Below the pieces are notes generated by a model. It worked only from the letters and a program-made list of their open reading frames with translations. It ran no database searches and was not told the origin of the DNA. Below are positions 25,167-34,673 of a DNA stretch of 64,000 bases, piece after piece. This DNA is from Dactylosporangium aurantiacum (GTDB taxonomy: Bacteria; Actinomycetota; Actinomycetes; Mycobacteriales; Micromonosporaceae), in NCBI RefSeq assembly GCF_000716715.1, contig NZ_JNYJ01000005.1, forward strand, positions 248,001 to 312,000, in the 5' to 3' direction. The translations under genes were made by a program, and so were the position numbers. Each line of letters begins with the position of its first letter. The first letter of the stretch is position 1.

Positions 25167-25895
25167 ATGGCAACACTGCGGGAGCGGCTCGCCGAGGAGG
25201 TGCCGCTGGTCGCGGTCAGCTTCGGCGACGAGGACGCCGCGCGGGACGCGGCGCTCGCGCGCGACCTGCGCGTCGACGTCGCCGAGCTGCGCGTCGACTG
25301 GTATGCCTCCACGCAGCCCGAGCACGCGCTGGAGCAGGTGCGGCCGTTCGCCGGGGTGCCGACGCTCGCCACGATCCGGTCGAAGGACGAGGGGGGCTAC
25401 TGGGCGGGTGACGAGCCGGCGCGGCTGCGGCTCTACGAGGCGGTCATGCCCGAGGTCGACGCCGTGGATGTCGAGCTGGCCTCCGCCGAGATCCGCCCCG
25501 GCGTGGTGGCCGCCGCCCGCGCGCACGGCACCCTCGTCGTCCTGTCCCACCACGACTTCGCCGCCACCCCGTCCGCGGCCGCGCTCGACTCGCTCGTCGA
25601 GGAGGGCTTCGCCGCCGGCGCCGACCTCGTCAAGATCAGCACGATGGCCCACGGCCCCGACGACGTGCGGACCCTCACCGAGCTGACCCTGCGCCACCAG
25701 CACCGCGGCGTGATCGTCATCGGCATGGGCGCCGAGGGCGCCGCCTCCCGCGTCATGCTGCCGGTGCTCGGCTCGCGGATCACCTATTCGGCGATGGGCG
25801 GCCGGCCGGCACCGGGGCAGCTGCCGTTCGAGGAGACGGTGCGGCTGCTGGAGCTGTTCTCACCCCGCTTCGCCCGGCGGCGGTCCGGTGACTGA
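25167..25895 (+). CDS. aroD: Type I 3-dehydroquinate dehydratase
   Basis: The protein has 242 residues. AELRVDWY, TIRSKDEGG, VDVELAS, the catalytic histidine in LSHHDFAATPS and the Schiff-base lysine in DLVKISTMA are all in place, and the C-terminal GQLPFEETVRLLELF closes the barrel. It dehydrates 3-dehydroquinate to 3-dehydroshikimate, step three of the shikimate pathway, or serves quinate breakdown. No other shikimate gene is nearby. Many actinobacteria use the unrelated type II enzyme, so this may be a second or catabolic copy. The next gene starts inside its last codons. Confidence 0.92.
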   Translation: MATLRERLAEEVPLVAVSFGDEDAARDAALARDLRVDVAELRVDWYASTQPEHALEQVRPFAGVPTLATIRSKDEGGYWAGDEPARLRLYEAVMPEVDAVDVELASAEIRPGVVAAARAHGTLVVLSHHDFAATPSAAALDSLVEEGFAAGADLVKISTMAHGPDDVRTLTELTLRHQHRGVIVIGMGAEGAASRVMLPVLGSRITYSAMGGRPAPGQLPFEETVRLLELFSPRFARRRSGD

Positions 25896-26748
25896 GCCGA
25901 CGGGAGCCTCCGGGGCGGACGACCTGCCGCGCGGGGGCGAGGGGGCGCGGCCTTCTTCGGGGGCGGCGGCCGGGGGCGCTGGCGCCGGTGGTGCGTCCAC
26001 GCCGCCGGGTGCGCCGGAGTCGCCGGGCGCTTCTCGGCGGTCGGACCCGTCTGAGTCGCTTGGTGGTTCTGGGCCGTCGGGCGCTTCGGAGTCGCCGAGG
26101 GCTTGTGGGCCGTCGGACGCTTCGGAGTCGCCGAAGGCTTCTGGGTCGTCGGGCGTTTCTGGTTCGTCGGGCGCACCTGAGCCGTCCGAGGCGTCGGAGG
26201 TTTCCGGGCTGTCTGAGCCGTCGGCGGTTTCGGAGCCGTCGGGCGCGGGTGCCGCGGAGCCGTCGGGTGCGGGTGTCGTGGAGCCGTCTGGTGCGGGTGC
26301 CGTGGAGCCGTCGGGCGCGGGTGTCGTGGAGCCGTCTGGTGCGGGTGTCGTGGAGCCGTCCGGTGCGGCTGCGGGGTCCGAGGCGTCTGGGGTGTCGGAG
26401 CCGGCGGCCGCGGGGCGCGCTGGGGCGGGCGGCGGCGGGCGCAGGGATCAGTGGCGGCCGGTGCGGCGGACCGTGGCGCAGGTGACGATCGCGTTCACGG
26501 TGCTGTTCCTGGTGCCGTTGATCCGGCTGGTGCTCGGGCTCGACGACGGGCCGAAGGTGGAGCGGAGCCAGGCCGCGTGGGTGGTGTGGATCGCCAGCCT
26601 CGCGGTGATGGTGACGTCGGCGCTGCTCGCGGTGAAGGCGTTGCGGGCCACCGACAGGGCCACCGAGGTGCGGCTCACCTGGTGGTGCGGCGGGCTGTGG
26701 CTGGTCGGGTTCGTGCTGACGACGGTGTATTCGGGGCTGCTCGACTGA
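25888..26748 (+). CDS. Low-complexity Ser/Gly/Pro protein with C-terminal membrane domain (DUF2537-like size)
   Basis: The protein has 286 residues; GTG 25888 overlaps the aroD stop. Residues 1-185 are almost only Ser, Gly, Ala, Pro and Glu. They include five near-perfect 8-residue repeats EPSGAGVV/AV encoded by 24-bp units around 26250-26370. The last 100 residues form three TM helices (VTIAFTVLFLVPLIRLVLGL, WVVWIASLAVMVTSALLAV, WWCGGLWLVGFVLTTVYSG). The membrane part probably represents the real conserved protein and the N-terminus an expanding repeat. Function unknown. Confidence 0.7.
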   Translation: MTEPTGASGADDLPRGGEGARPSSGAAAGGAGAGGASTPPGAPESPGASRRSDPSESLGGSGPSGASESPRACGPSDASESPKASGSSGVSGSSGAPEPSEASEVSGLSEPSAVSEPSGAGAAEPSGAGVVEPSGAGAVEPSGAGVVEPSGAGVVEPSGAAAGSEASGVSEPAAAGRAGAGGGGRRDQWRPVRRTVAQVTIAFTVLFLVPLIRLVLGLDDGPKVERSQAAWVVWIASLAVMVTSALLAVKALRATDRATEVRLTWWCGGLWLVGFVLTTVYSGLLD

Positions 26749-26849
26749 TCGGGTGACCGGGTTCGCCACCGGTGGGGGCGGCGGTCCTGGCCGCGTGGCC
26801 CTATCTTCTGTGTCGTGCCGCCCGGCGCAGTCCGCGATACGGAGGAACC

Positions 26850-28343
26850 ATGACCCAGCCCCCGGGGCCCGACGAGTCCACGGGCCCGGCCCAGCCATCC
26901 GAGCCGGTGCCCCCGGCCGATCCTGGGCAGCAGCGGGAGACCGCGCCGCCGGAGGAGACCACCCCGGCCGCCGCCGCGCCACCCGCCGCCCCGGCGTCCG
27001 GGTCGCCGACCGCCCCGGCGTCCGGGTCGCCGACCGTGCCGGCGTCCGGGTCGCCGACCGTGCCGGCCGCCGGGCCGCCGACGGTGCCCGGAGCGCCCGT
27101 TGCCGGTGAGGGCGCGCAGCCGGGCTACGCGGCACCCGGGCAGCCCGGGTATCCCGGGTATCAGGGCTACCCCGGGTATCCGGGGCAGGCGGCGCCCGGC
27201 GGGTATGTGGGGCAGCCGCAGTACCCGGCGGGCGGGTACGACCGGTCGCAGCCGTACCCGGGGCAGTACGACCCGTCGCAGCCGTACATGATCTATCACG
27301 CGGTGCCGGCCGGTGGGGCGTTCCCCGGGGTGATCGGGGAGGGTGACCCCCTGGTGAGCCCGGACTACTCGGGCTGGTGGCGGCGGGCGGTCGCGGTGCT
27401 CAGGCAGGGCTGGCGGTCGCTGGCGGTGCTGCAGCTCATCGGGTTCGCGGTGTCGCTGCTGTTCAGCGTGCCGCAGGCGTTGCTGCTGCTGAACATGACC
27501 GACGAGCTGGAGCGGGCGAGCCGGACCGTGGACCCGGACACGGGACGGCCGGTCACGCCGGATCTCGGGCCGCTGTTCACGGTCCTGGGGTTCACGGTCG
27601 TCGGGGCGTTCCTCGCGGTGATGGTGAGCTTCGTGGTGGCGATCGCGTGCAACCACGTGGCGGTGTCGGTCGCGGCGGGGGTGCGGCCGCGGATCGGGGC
27701 CGCGCTGGGGTTGGCGGTGCGGCGGATGTTCCCGCTGTTGGGGTGGCAGATCCTGGCCGGGCTGATCACCTTGGCCGGGGTGTGCGCGTGCGTCGTGCCG
27801 GCGATCTACCTCGCGGCGGTGTTCATGGTGCTGCCGGTGGTGGTGACGTTCGAGCGGGGGGCGTCGGCGATCAGCCGCTGCTTCCGGCTGTTCCACCAGG
27901 ACCTGGCGGCCTCGATCAGCCGGATCGCGACGATTGCCGGGATCAGCATCGGCATCGGGGTCGTCGCGTACATCGTCAACACGATCATCCAGCTGGTGCC
28001 GGGGTCGCCGAGGTTCGACCCGGAGTCGTCGAGCCCGTTCGGGGGTGTCGGGACCGGGTACATCGTCGCGGTGGTCGCGGGCACGGTGGTGGCGGACCTG
28101 CTGGCGCGGGCGGGTGCGGTGCTGACGGCGCCGCTGACCCTCGCCGCGTACGCCGACATGCGGGCCCGGGTCGAGCCGCTGACCACGGCGACCCTCGCCG
28201 ACGAGGCCGGGCTGACCCCGCCGCCGCAGGCGTACGACCCGCAGGCGTACGACCCGCAGGCGTACGGCCCGCCGGCTCACGACCCGCAGCAGCCGCCCGC
28301 GCAGCAGGGGTCGGACTCCGACTGGATGCCGCCGAACCGCTGA
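26850..28343 (+). CDS. Integral membrane protein with Pro/Gly/Tyr-rich N-terminal tail
   Basis: The protein has 497 residues; ATG 26850 follows GGAGG. The first about 155 residues are disordered, with repeats (ASGSPTVP; GYPGYQGYPGYPG). After SGWWRRAVAVLRQGWRS comes a domain with about six TM helices (LQLIGFAVSLLFSV, VVGAFLAVMVSFVVAIA, GWQILAGLITLAGVCACVVP, YIVAVVAGTVVADLLA). The pattern resembles the glycerophosphoryl diester phosphodiesterase membrane-domain family without the catalytic domain. A short acidic Pro/Gln tail ends the protein. Function unknown. Confidence 0.75.
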   Translation: MTQPPGPDESTGPAQPSEPVPPADPGQQRETAPPEETTPAAAAPPAAPASGSPTAPASGSPTVPASGSPTVPAAGPPTVPGAPVAGEGAQPGYAAPGQPGYPGYQGYPGYPGQAAPGGYVGQPQYPAGGYDRSQPYPGQYDPSQPYMIYHAVPAGGAFPGVIGEGDPLVSPDYSGWWRRAVAVLRQGWRSLAVLQLIGFAVSLLFSVPQALLLLNMTDELERASRTVDPDTGRPVTPDLGPLFTVLGFTVVGAFLAVMVSFVVAIACNHVAVSVAAGVRPRIGAALGLAVRRMFPLLGWQILAGLITLAGVCACVVPAIYLAAVFMVLPVVVTFERGASAISRCFRLFHQDLAASISRIATIAGISIGIGVVAYIVNTIIQLVPGSPRFDPESSSPFGGVGTGYIVAVVAGTVVADLLARAGAVLTAPLTLAAYADMRARVEPLTTATLADEAGLTPPPQAYDPQAYDPQAYGPPAHDPQQPPAQQGSDSDWMPPNR

Positions 28344-28374
28344 CGCGGCAGTCCCCGGCGAAGATACTGCGGAA

Positions 28375-29628
28375 GTGGGACTGAGCCGGAGAAGTCTGCT
28401 CGCCGCCGGTGGGCTGGCGCTCCTCGGGCTGCCCGCGTGCGCCGTCGCCGGGGACGAGCCGGCCGACGACGGGTCCGGCAAGGTGGAGGTCTTCTCCTGG
28501 TGGGCCGGGCCCGGCGAGAAGGAAGGGCTGGAGGCGCTCGTCGCGGACTTCCGGCAGCGCAACCCGGGCATCGAGTTCGGCAACGCCGCCGTCGCGGGCG
28601 GCGCCGGCACGATCGCCCGGACGGTGCTGGCGACCCGGCTGGAGAACGACGACCCGCCCGACTCGTACCAGGCGCACGCCGGCCTCGAGCTCGCCAGCGA
28701 CATCGAGGCCGGCTACGTCGAGGACGTCCGGTACCTGTACGACCAGCAGCGCTGGCGGGACCGGCTGCCGAAGGGGCTGGTCGAGGCGCTGACGTTCGAC
28801 GGCAGGATCTACTCGGTGCCGGTGAACATCCACCGGGCGAACCTGCTCTGGTACAACCCGGCGGTCCTCGAGGCCCAGCGGCTGACCCCGGCCGAGACCT
28901 GGCCGCAGTTCCTGACCCAGGCGGCGGCGCTGCGCAGGCGCGGCGTCCTGCCGCTGTCGATCGGGCCCGCCTGGACCCAGAAGCACCTGCTGGAGTGCGT
29001 GCTGCTCGGCGAGCTGGGCGCGGACGGGTACACCGGCCTGTGGACCGGCGCGACCGACTGGGCCGGCGCCCCCGCCCGGCAGGCGCTCACGCGGTTCATC
29101 GAGGTCCTGGCGCAGTCCGACGCCGCCGACGCCGCCGCCGACGACTGGCAGCCGGCGCTGGACAAGGTCGTCGCCGGGACCGCCGCGTACAACGTGATGG
29201 GCGACTGGGCCGACGCGTACCTGCGGACCAGGGGCCTGGTGTTCCAGGAGGGCTACTCGGTCGTGCCGACCCCGGGGTCGGACGGGGTCTACGACTTCCT
29301 GTCCGACTCGTTCACGCTGCCCGCCGGGGCGCCGCACCGCCGGGCCGCCGAGCAGTGGCTGATCGAGTGCGGCTCGGTCAGCGGCCAGGACGCGTTCAAC
29401 CCGCAGAAGGGGTCCGTGCCGGCCCGGCTCGACGCCGACAAGTCGCGGTACACCGGCTATCTCGCGCAGGCGATCGCCGAGTGGACCGACAGCGCGACCC
29501 GGGTGGTGGGCTCGCTCACGCACGGTGTTGTCGCCGGTACCGTGCGCAGTTCAGCGATCGACGCGGCGCTGACGCTGTTCGTGCAGGACGGGGACACCGT
29601 GAAGTTCGCCGCCGCGGCCGCGGGGTGA
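28375..29628 (+). CDS. ABC transporter extracellular solute-binding lipoprotein (family 1)
   Basis: The protein has 417 residues starting at GTG 28375. The N-terminus LSRRSLLAAGGLALLGLPAC combines an arginine pair with a lipobox, so export as a lipoprotein, perhaps by Tat, is likely. VEVFSWWAGPGEKEGLEALV and later GRIYSVPVNIHRANLLWYNP, NVMGDWADAYL and FNPQKGSVPAR match glucose/sugar-binding proteins of ABC importers. No permease or ATPase gene is adjacent, so it is an orphan in this window. A sugar ligand is inferred only from family. Confidence 0.88.
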   Translation: MGLSRRSLLAAGGLALLGLPACAVAGDEPADDGSGKVEVFSWWAGPGEKEGLEALVADFRQRNPGIEFGNAAVAGGAGTIARTVLATRLENDDPPDSYQAHAGLELASDIEAGYVEDVRYLYDQQRWRDRLPKGLVEALTFDGRIYSVPVNIHRANLLWYNPAVLEAQRLTPAETWPQFLTQAAALRRRGVLPLSIGPAWTQKHLLECVLLGELGADGYTGLWTGATDWAGAPARQALTRFIEVLAQSDAADAAADDWQPALDKVVAGTAAYNVMGDWADAYLRTRGLVFQEGYSVVPTPGSDGVYDFLSDSFTLPAGAPHRRAAEQWLIECGSVSGQDAFNPQKGSVPARLDADKSRYTGYLAQAIAEWTDSATRVVGSLTHGVVAGTVRSSAIDAALTLFVQDGDTVKFAAAAAG

Positions 29629-29730
29629 CGCCCCGGGCGCGACCGGTCCCACCTGCGGTGGCCTGGTAACGGGCATGTGTGGAAGCTGTCAAGATTCAAC
29701 CGGCCGACGTGCGCCGATGCGGGACCCCGT

Positions 29731-29736
29731 TACAGT
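29731..29736 (+). promoter_or_regulatory. -10 element of dxs (leaderless)
   Basis: TACAGT ends 8 bases before ATG 29745, and no Shine-Dalgarno sequence is present. Confidence 0.45.
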
Positions 29737-29744
29737 TGGGCCCC

Positions 29745-31700
29745 ATGAGCACTGAAGAGACCGAGGCCGCCACCCTGCTGAGCGCGATCCGCAGCCCGGG
29801 TGACCTCCGCGACCTCTCGACGGAGCAGCTCGAGGTCCTCGCGGCCGAGATCCGCGACTTCCTCGTGGCCAAGGTCTCCCGCACCGGCGGCCACCTCGGC
29901 CCCAATCTGGGTGTGGTCGAGCTGACGCTCGCCCTGCACCGGGTCTTCGACTCGCCGAAGGACCGCATCCTCTTCGACACGGGCCACCAGGCGTACGTGC
30001 ACAAGATCGTGAGCGGTCGCCAGGGCGGCTTCGACCTGCTCCGCCAGCGTGGCGGCCTCACCGGCTACCCGAGCCAGGCGGAGAGCGAGCACGACATCAT
30101 CGAGAACTCGCACGCCTCGACCGCGCTGTCCTACGCCGACGGCCTGGCGAAGGCGTTCGCGCTGCGCGGCGAGCCCCGCCACGTCGTCGCGGTCGTCGGC
30201 GACGGTGCCCTGACCGGCGGCATGTGCTGGGAGGCGCTCAACAACATCGCCGGCGCGAAGAACCCGCTCGTGATCGTGGTCAACGACAACGGGCGCTCCT
30301 ACTCCCCGACGATCGGCGGGCTCGCCGACCACCTGTCCAACCTGCGGCTCAACCCGAGCTACGAGAAGGTCCTCGACCTGGTCAAGGACTCCCTCGGCCG
30401 CACGCCGCTGGTCGGCCCGCCGCTGTACGAGGTGCTGCACGCGGTCAAGAAGGGCATCAAGGACGCGGTCGCGCCGCAGGCGATGTTCGAGGACCTCGGC
30501 ATCAAGTACGTCGGGCCCGTCGACGGCCACGACCAGGTCGCGGTCGAGTCGGCGCTGCGCAAGGCGAAGTCGTTCGGCGGCCCGGTGATCGTGCACGCGG
30601 TGACCCGCAAGGGCTTCGGCTACCGGCCCGCCGAGGAGGACGAGGCCGACTGCCTGCACGGCCCGAGCAGCGCCTTCGACATCGACACCGGCAAGCTGCT
30701 CGCCCCGGCCGCGGTCAAGTGGACGGGCGTCTTCGCCGACGAGCTGGTCGCGATCGCCGACGAGCGGGCCGACATCGTCGGCATCACCGCCGCCATGGCC
30801 GAGCCGACCGGCATCGCGAAGCTCATGAAGAAGTACCCCGAGCGGGCCTACGACGTGGGCATCGCCGAGCAGCACGCGGCGACGTCCGCGGCCGGTCTCG
30901 CGATCGGCGGCCTGCACCCGGTCGTCGCCGTCTACGCGACGTTCCTCAACCGGGCCTTCGACCAGGTCCTGCTCGACGTGGCGATGCACAAACTGCCGGT
31001 GACGTTCGTGCTCGACCGGGCCGGCATCACCGGCCCCGACGGCCCGTCGCACTACGGCATCTGGGACATGTCGGTCTTCGGCGTGGTGCCGGGCCTGCGG
31101 CTGGCCGCGCCCCGCGACGCGCAGACCGTCCGCGAGGAGCTGCGCGAGGCCGTCAGCATCGAGGACGGCCCGACGATCCTGCGCTTCCCGACCGGTGCGG
31201 TCCCCGCCGACCTGCCCGCGGTGCGCCGCGTCGGCGGGGTCGACGGCTTCGGCGGTGTCGACGTGCTCAGCGAGCACGAGCGCAAGGACGTGCTGCTGGT
31301 CAGTGTCGGCGCGTTCGCGCACCTGGCGGTGGACGCGGCCGCCCGGCTCGCCGAGCAGGGCTACGGCGTCACCGTCGTCGACCCGCGCTGGGTCCGCCCG
31401 GTCCCGGTCGAGCTGGTCGGCCTGGCCCGCGAGCACCGCCTGGTCGTCACGGTCGAGGACGGCATCCGCACCGGCGGGGTCGGCGACGCGATCGCCAAGT
31501 CGCTGCGCGACGCCGACGTCTGGGTGCCGCTGCGCGACCTCGGCGTGCCGCAGGGCTGGCACCCGCACGGCACGCGCGCCGAGATCCTGTCCGAGCTGGG
31601 CCTGACCGCGCAGGACGTGGCGCGCCAGGTCACCGAGTGGGTCAGCCGCCTCGACGCGGCGGAGCAGCCGGCGGTCCCGGCGGCGCGCGCCAGGCGCTGA
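29745..31700 (+). CDS. dxs: 1-deoxy-D-xylulose-5-phosphate synthase
   Basis: The protein has 651 residues. [16 protein letters not shown] (near 77), the thiamine-diphosphate motif [16 protein letters not shown] (near 152), the catalytic glutamate in [16 protein letters not shown] (near 372) and [17 protein letters not shown] are all intact. It condenses pyruvate and glyceraldehyde 3-phosphate to DXP, the entry step of the MEP isoprenoid pathway, also feeding thiamine and pyridoxal. Start ATG 29745 fits a leaderless promoter. It is a single transcription unit followed by a clear terminator. Confidence 0.97.
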   Translation: MSTEETEAATLLSAIRSPGDLRDLSTEQLEVLAAEIRDFLVAKVSRTGGHLGPNLGVVELTLALHRVFDSPKDRILFDTGHQAYVHKIVSGRQGGFDLLRQRGGLTGYPSQAESEHDIIENSHASTALSYADGLAKAFALRGEPRHVVAVVGDGALTGGMCWEALNNIAGAKNPLVIVVNDNGRSYSPTIGGLADHLSNLRLNPSYEKVLDLVKDSLGRTPLVGPPLYEVLHAVKKGIKDAVAPQAMFEDLGIKYVGPVDGHDQVAVESALRKAKSFGGPVIVHAVTRKGFGYRPAEEDEADCLHGPSSAFDIDTGKLLAPAAVKWTGVFADELVAIADERADIVGITAAMAEPTGIAKLMKKYPERAYDVGIAEQHAATSAAGLAIGGLHPVVAVYATFLNRAFDQVLLDVAMHKLPVTFVLDRAGITGPDGPSHYGIWDMSVFGVVPGLRLAAPRDAQTVREELREAVSIEDGPTILRFPTGAVPADLPAVRRVGGVDGFGGVDVLSEHERKDVLLVSVGAFAHLAVDAAARLAEQGYGVTVVDPRWVRPVPVELVGLAREHRLVVTVEDGIRTGGVGDAIAKSLRDADVWVPLRDLGVPQGWHPHGTRAEILSELGLTAQDVARQVTEWVSRLDAAEQPAVPAARARR

Positions 31701-31715
31701 CCGTAGCCACCCCGG

Positions 31716-31745
31716 ACGGCGGATCCAGCGATGGGTCCGCCGTTT
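31716..31745 (+). terminator. dxs rho-independent terminator
   Basis: An 11-bp stem (ACGGCGGATCC with GGGTCCGCCGT) with a 6-base loop is followed by TTT, 16 bases after the dxs stop. Confidence 0.75.
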
Positions 31746-31800
31746 CGCGTGGGCGGCGCGGGGTACGCAACCGGGCGGCCGCCGTGCGACTCTGGCTTAC

Positions 31801-33225
31801 GTGGCTGAGACGGTGATCGAGCTCGACCTCAGCAGCCCCTGGGAGCCGCCGGACCCGCCCCGCGGGCAGCGGCCGGGGCGGGCGCGGAGGCTGCGGTGGG
31901 CGGCCGTGTGCGCGGTCGCCGTGGCCGTCGCCGCCGGGGCGGCCGCGTCCGGTGCGGCGCCGTCGACCGGGCCGCTGTACCGGATCGACGACCAGGTCCG
32001 CAGCGTCGTCGTCGCCGGGGACCTGCTGTTCGTCGGCCGTTTCCGGCAGCCCGCCAGCGACCCGCGGATCGAGGGCCGCCGGCGGTCGGACGGCGCCGTG
32101 CTGTGGAGCGTCCCCGTCGACCTGCAGCACCACTACGTGGCGAGCAGCGCCGGCACGCTGATCCTCGTCCTGCACGGCGAGTCGGACCGCGGCTTCACCA
32201 GCACCCTGATCGCCCTCGACCCGGTCACCGGGCGGCAGCGCTGGACCCGGCCGGAGGCGGTGCTCGTCGGTACCCACGACGGCCTGGTCGTCGTCGAGGA
32301 CCTGCCGGACCAGAGCCGGGTGGTCGAGTTCACCGCGGGTGACGAGCCCGACCTGACGGATCCGCAGGTCAACCACGCCGGCCGGCCACAGCAGCGGAAG
32401 CTGGCCGTGCTGGACGCGGCCACCGGCGCCGAGGTGTGGCGCCTCACCCCGCCGCTCGGCAGCGCCCTGGACTTCACCTGGGCCGGCCGGTACCCGACGG
32501 GTCAGGTCACCGCCGTCGACCAGCTCGACCCGTCCGGGCTGCTGACCCGCCGGGACGTGCGCACCGGCGGGGTCGTCGCGACCCGGCAGCTGGACTGGTC
32601 CGGCACGCCCGCCATGTTCAGCACCGGCTCGGTGTGGCTCAGCGGCCCGGGCGGCGACCCCGGGCGCACGCCGGGCCGGGCCGTGGTCTACCCCGACGGC
32701 GGGCGCGGCGGGATCGTGTTCGACCTCGCCGACGGCCGGGCCCTGTTCCGCACCGACACCGCCATGTACGACGGGCTCCACCAGTGCACCGCCACGCTGT
32801 TCTGCGCCGGCGCCGGCACCGGCCTCGCCGCCTACGACGTCACCACCGGCCGGCCGGTGTGGCGGCTCGACGGGTACCCGGAGGTCGTCGCTTCCGTGGG
32901 GGACCGGCTCGTGGTCAGCATGTACGCGCAGGGCTCCACGCCCGGGCGGGTCGCCGTCGCGGACGCGCGCACCGGTGCCGTCCTGCAGGAGCTCACCGGG
33001 TGGCAGCTGGTCCTCGGCGGGCCCACCGGCCGGATCGTGCTGTGGCGGCCCGTCGACATCCGCACCGCGCTGCTCGGCGAGCTCGACCCGGCGACCGGCT
33101 GGATCACCGTGTTCGGCCGGGCCGGCGACTGGTACGGCGCGCCCGACTGCAGCGTCGACGGCGCCACCCTCGCCTGCGTCATGGTGGGCAGCGCGACGGT
33201 CTGGCGCCTGCCGGAGCGCCGGTGA
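31801..33225 (+). CDS. Membrane-anchored PQQ-like beta-propeller protein, paralogue 1
   Basis: The protein has 474 residues from GTG 31801. The short cytoplasmic N-terminus ETVIELDLSSPWEPPDPP is shared with paralogue 2. One TM helix follows (WAAVCAVAVAVAAGAAAS), then an extracytoplasmic beta-propeller with repeated D-x-x-T/TG-x-x-x-W motifs (DPVTGRQRWTR, DAATGAEVWRL, DVTTGRPVWRL). No catalytic or PQQ-ligand residues are evident, so a binding or scaffold role is more likely than dehydrogenase activity. It heads a run of three tandem paralogues. GACTCT 7 bases before the start resembles a -10. Confidence 0.82.
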   Translation: MAETVIELDLSSPWEPPDPPRGQRPGRARRLRWAAVCAVAVAVAAGAAASGAAPSTGPLYRIDDQVRSVVVAGDLLFVGRFRQPASDPRIEGRRRSDGAVLWSVPVDLQHHYVASSAGTLILVLHGESDRGFTSTLIALDPVTGRQRWTRPEAVLVGTHDGLVVVEDLPDQSRVVEFTAGDEPDLTDPQVNHAGRPQQRKLAVLDAATGAEVWRLTPPLGSALDFTWAGRYPTGQVTAVDQLDPSGLLTRRDVRTGGVVATRQLDWSGTPAMFSTGSVWLSGPGGDPGRTPGRAVVYPDGGRGGIVFDLADGRALFRTDTAMYDGLHQCTATLFCAGAGTGLAAYDVTTGRPVWRLDGYPEVVASVGDRLVVSMYAQGSTPGRVAVADARTGAVLQELTGWQLVLGGPTGRIVLWRPVDIRTALLGELDPATGWITVFGRAGDWYGAPDCSVDGATLACVMVGSATVWRLPERR

Positions 33226-33269
33226 GCGCGGACGCGCGGCCCGGCGGCGCCCGTGACAATCTGGTCCGT

Positions 33270-34655
33270 GTGCCGGAGACCGTGATCGAGCTGGACGTCA
33301 GCACCCCGTGGGAGCCGCCGGAGCCGCCCGCGCCGCGATGGCGCCCGCCGGCGCGGTGGCTGGCCGTGGCCGCCGCGCTGGTCCTGGCGCTCGGGCTGCT
33401 CGCGGCCGGCGGGCCGCGCCCGGACACCGGCCTGCTGTTCACGGTCGACTTCCAGGTGCTGCGGGCGCAGGCGTCCGGCGGGCGGGTCTTCCTCGCCCGG
33501 TACCAGCTGACCAGCCCGGGCCCGATGATCGAGGCGCGGCGGGCCACCGACGGCGCGATGCTCTGGCAGCGCCCGGCCGAGGTCGACCAGCAGCTGATCG
33601 TCGCCGGCCCCGACGTGGTGATCCTGATGAGCGAGGACCGCACGGGCCGCGGCGACTCCAGCGTCCTGCTCGTGCTCGACGCGGCGACCGGCCGGGAGCT
33701 GTGGTCGCGGCCCCGGGTCACGTTCGACGGCATCAACGCCCGGGTCATGGTCGTCGAGGAGGCCCCGGAGGAACCGCCCGGCCAGGTCGTCTACGTGGCC
33801 GGCGACGACCCGGGCGTCAACCACGCCGGGGCGCGGCCGCCGCAGCGGTACCTCGGCCTCGACCTGCGCACCGGCGCGACGGTCTGGGACGTCACCGTCG
33901 CCGAGGGCTCCGACGTCAACCTCAGCTGGGCCGACTTGTACCAGGCCCAGGTCAACCGGTTCGACGTGCTCAGCCGCACCGGGCAGCTGACCCGGCGGGA
34001 CGCGCGGACCGGCGCGGTGACCGCGACCTACCAGCTCGACTGGTCGGGGACCTCGGCGATGTTCAGCGCCGGCTGGCTCGACGGCTCCGGCCGCCCCACC
34101 GACCGGGTCGTCGTGTACCCCGACGGTGAGCGCGGCGCCGTCGTGTACGACCTCACCACCGGCCGGCGGCTGTTCCGCTGGCCCGGCGAGCTCAACAACG
34201 GCCTCTTCCGGTGCACGGACCGGCTGCTGTGCACCGGCACCGGCGGCGGGCTGGACGCCTTGGACAGCACCACGGGCGAGCGCCGCTGGCACCTGGCGGG
34301 ACCGGACGGGGTCCTGCACTTCGCCGGTGACCGCCTGCTGGTCGGCTCCTGGCGCGACCCGGTGGCGACCGGGCCGCGGGTGGCCGGGATCGTCGACGCC
34401 CGCACCGGTGCCCTCGTCAGGACGTTCACCGGCTGGTACGCGCTGCCCGCCGGCGGCGCCCGCCCGCTGCTGTGGCGCTCGGACGACAAGCGCACCGCGG
34501 TGCTCGGCGAGCTCGACCCGGCGACCGGGCTGATCACCGTGTTCGCCCGCGCGGAGAACTGGTTCGGCAACCCCGAGTGTTCCGCCGACGGCCGCACGCT
34601 CGCGTGCGTCGTGGTGGGCGGCATGTCCGTGTGGCGACTGCCCAACCGGCACTGA
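33270..34655 (+). CDS. Membrane-anchored PQQ-like beta-propeller protein, paralogue 2
   Basis: The protein has 461 residues from GTG 33270. It is closely related to paralogue 1: the N-terminus ETVIELDVSTPWEPPEPP is nearly identical, then a TM helix (WLAVAAALVLALGLLAAGG). Matching propeller blades follow (DAATGRELWSR, DLRTGATVWDV, DSTTGERRWHL), ending with shared LGELDPATGLITVF and SVWRLPNR. It is clearly a recent tandem duplicate. GACAAT lies 9 bases before the start, so it may have its own leaderless promoter. Confidence 0.82.
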   Translation: MPETVIELDVSTPWEPPEPPAPRWRPPARWLAVAAALVLALGLLAAGGPRPDTGLLFTVDFQVLRAQASGGRVFLARYQLTSPGPMIEARRATDGAMLWQRPAEVDQQLIVAGPDVVILMSEDRTGRGDSSVLLVLDAATGRELWSRPRVTFDGINARVMVVEEAPEEPPGQVVYVAGDDPGVNHAGARPPQRYLGLDLRTGATVWDVTVAEGSDVNLSWADLYQAQVNRFDVLSRTGQLTRRDARTGAVTATYQLDWSGTSAMFSAGWLDGSGRPTDRVVVYPDGERGAVVYDLTTGRRLFRWPGELNNGLFRCTDRLLCTGTGGGLDALDSTTGERRWHLAGPDGVLHFAGDRLLVGSWRDPVATGPRVAGIVDARTGALVRTFTGWYALPAGGARPLLWRSDDKRTAVLGELDPATGLITVFARAENWFGNPECSADGRTLACVVVGGMSVWRLPNRH

Positions 34656-34673
34656 TCCGCGCACAATGGAGCC

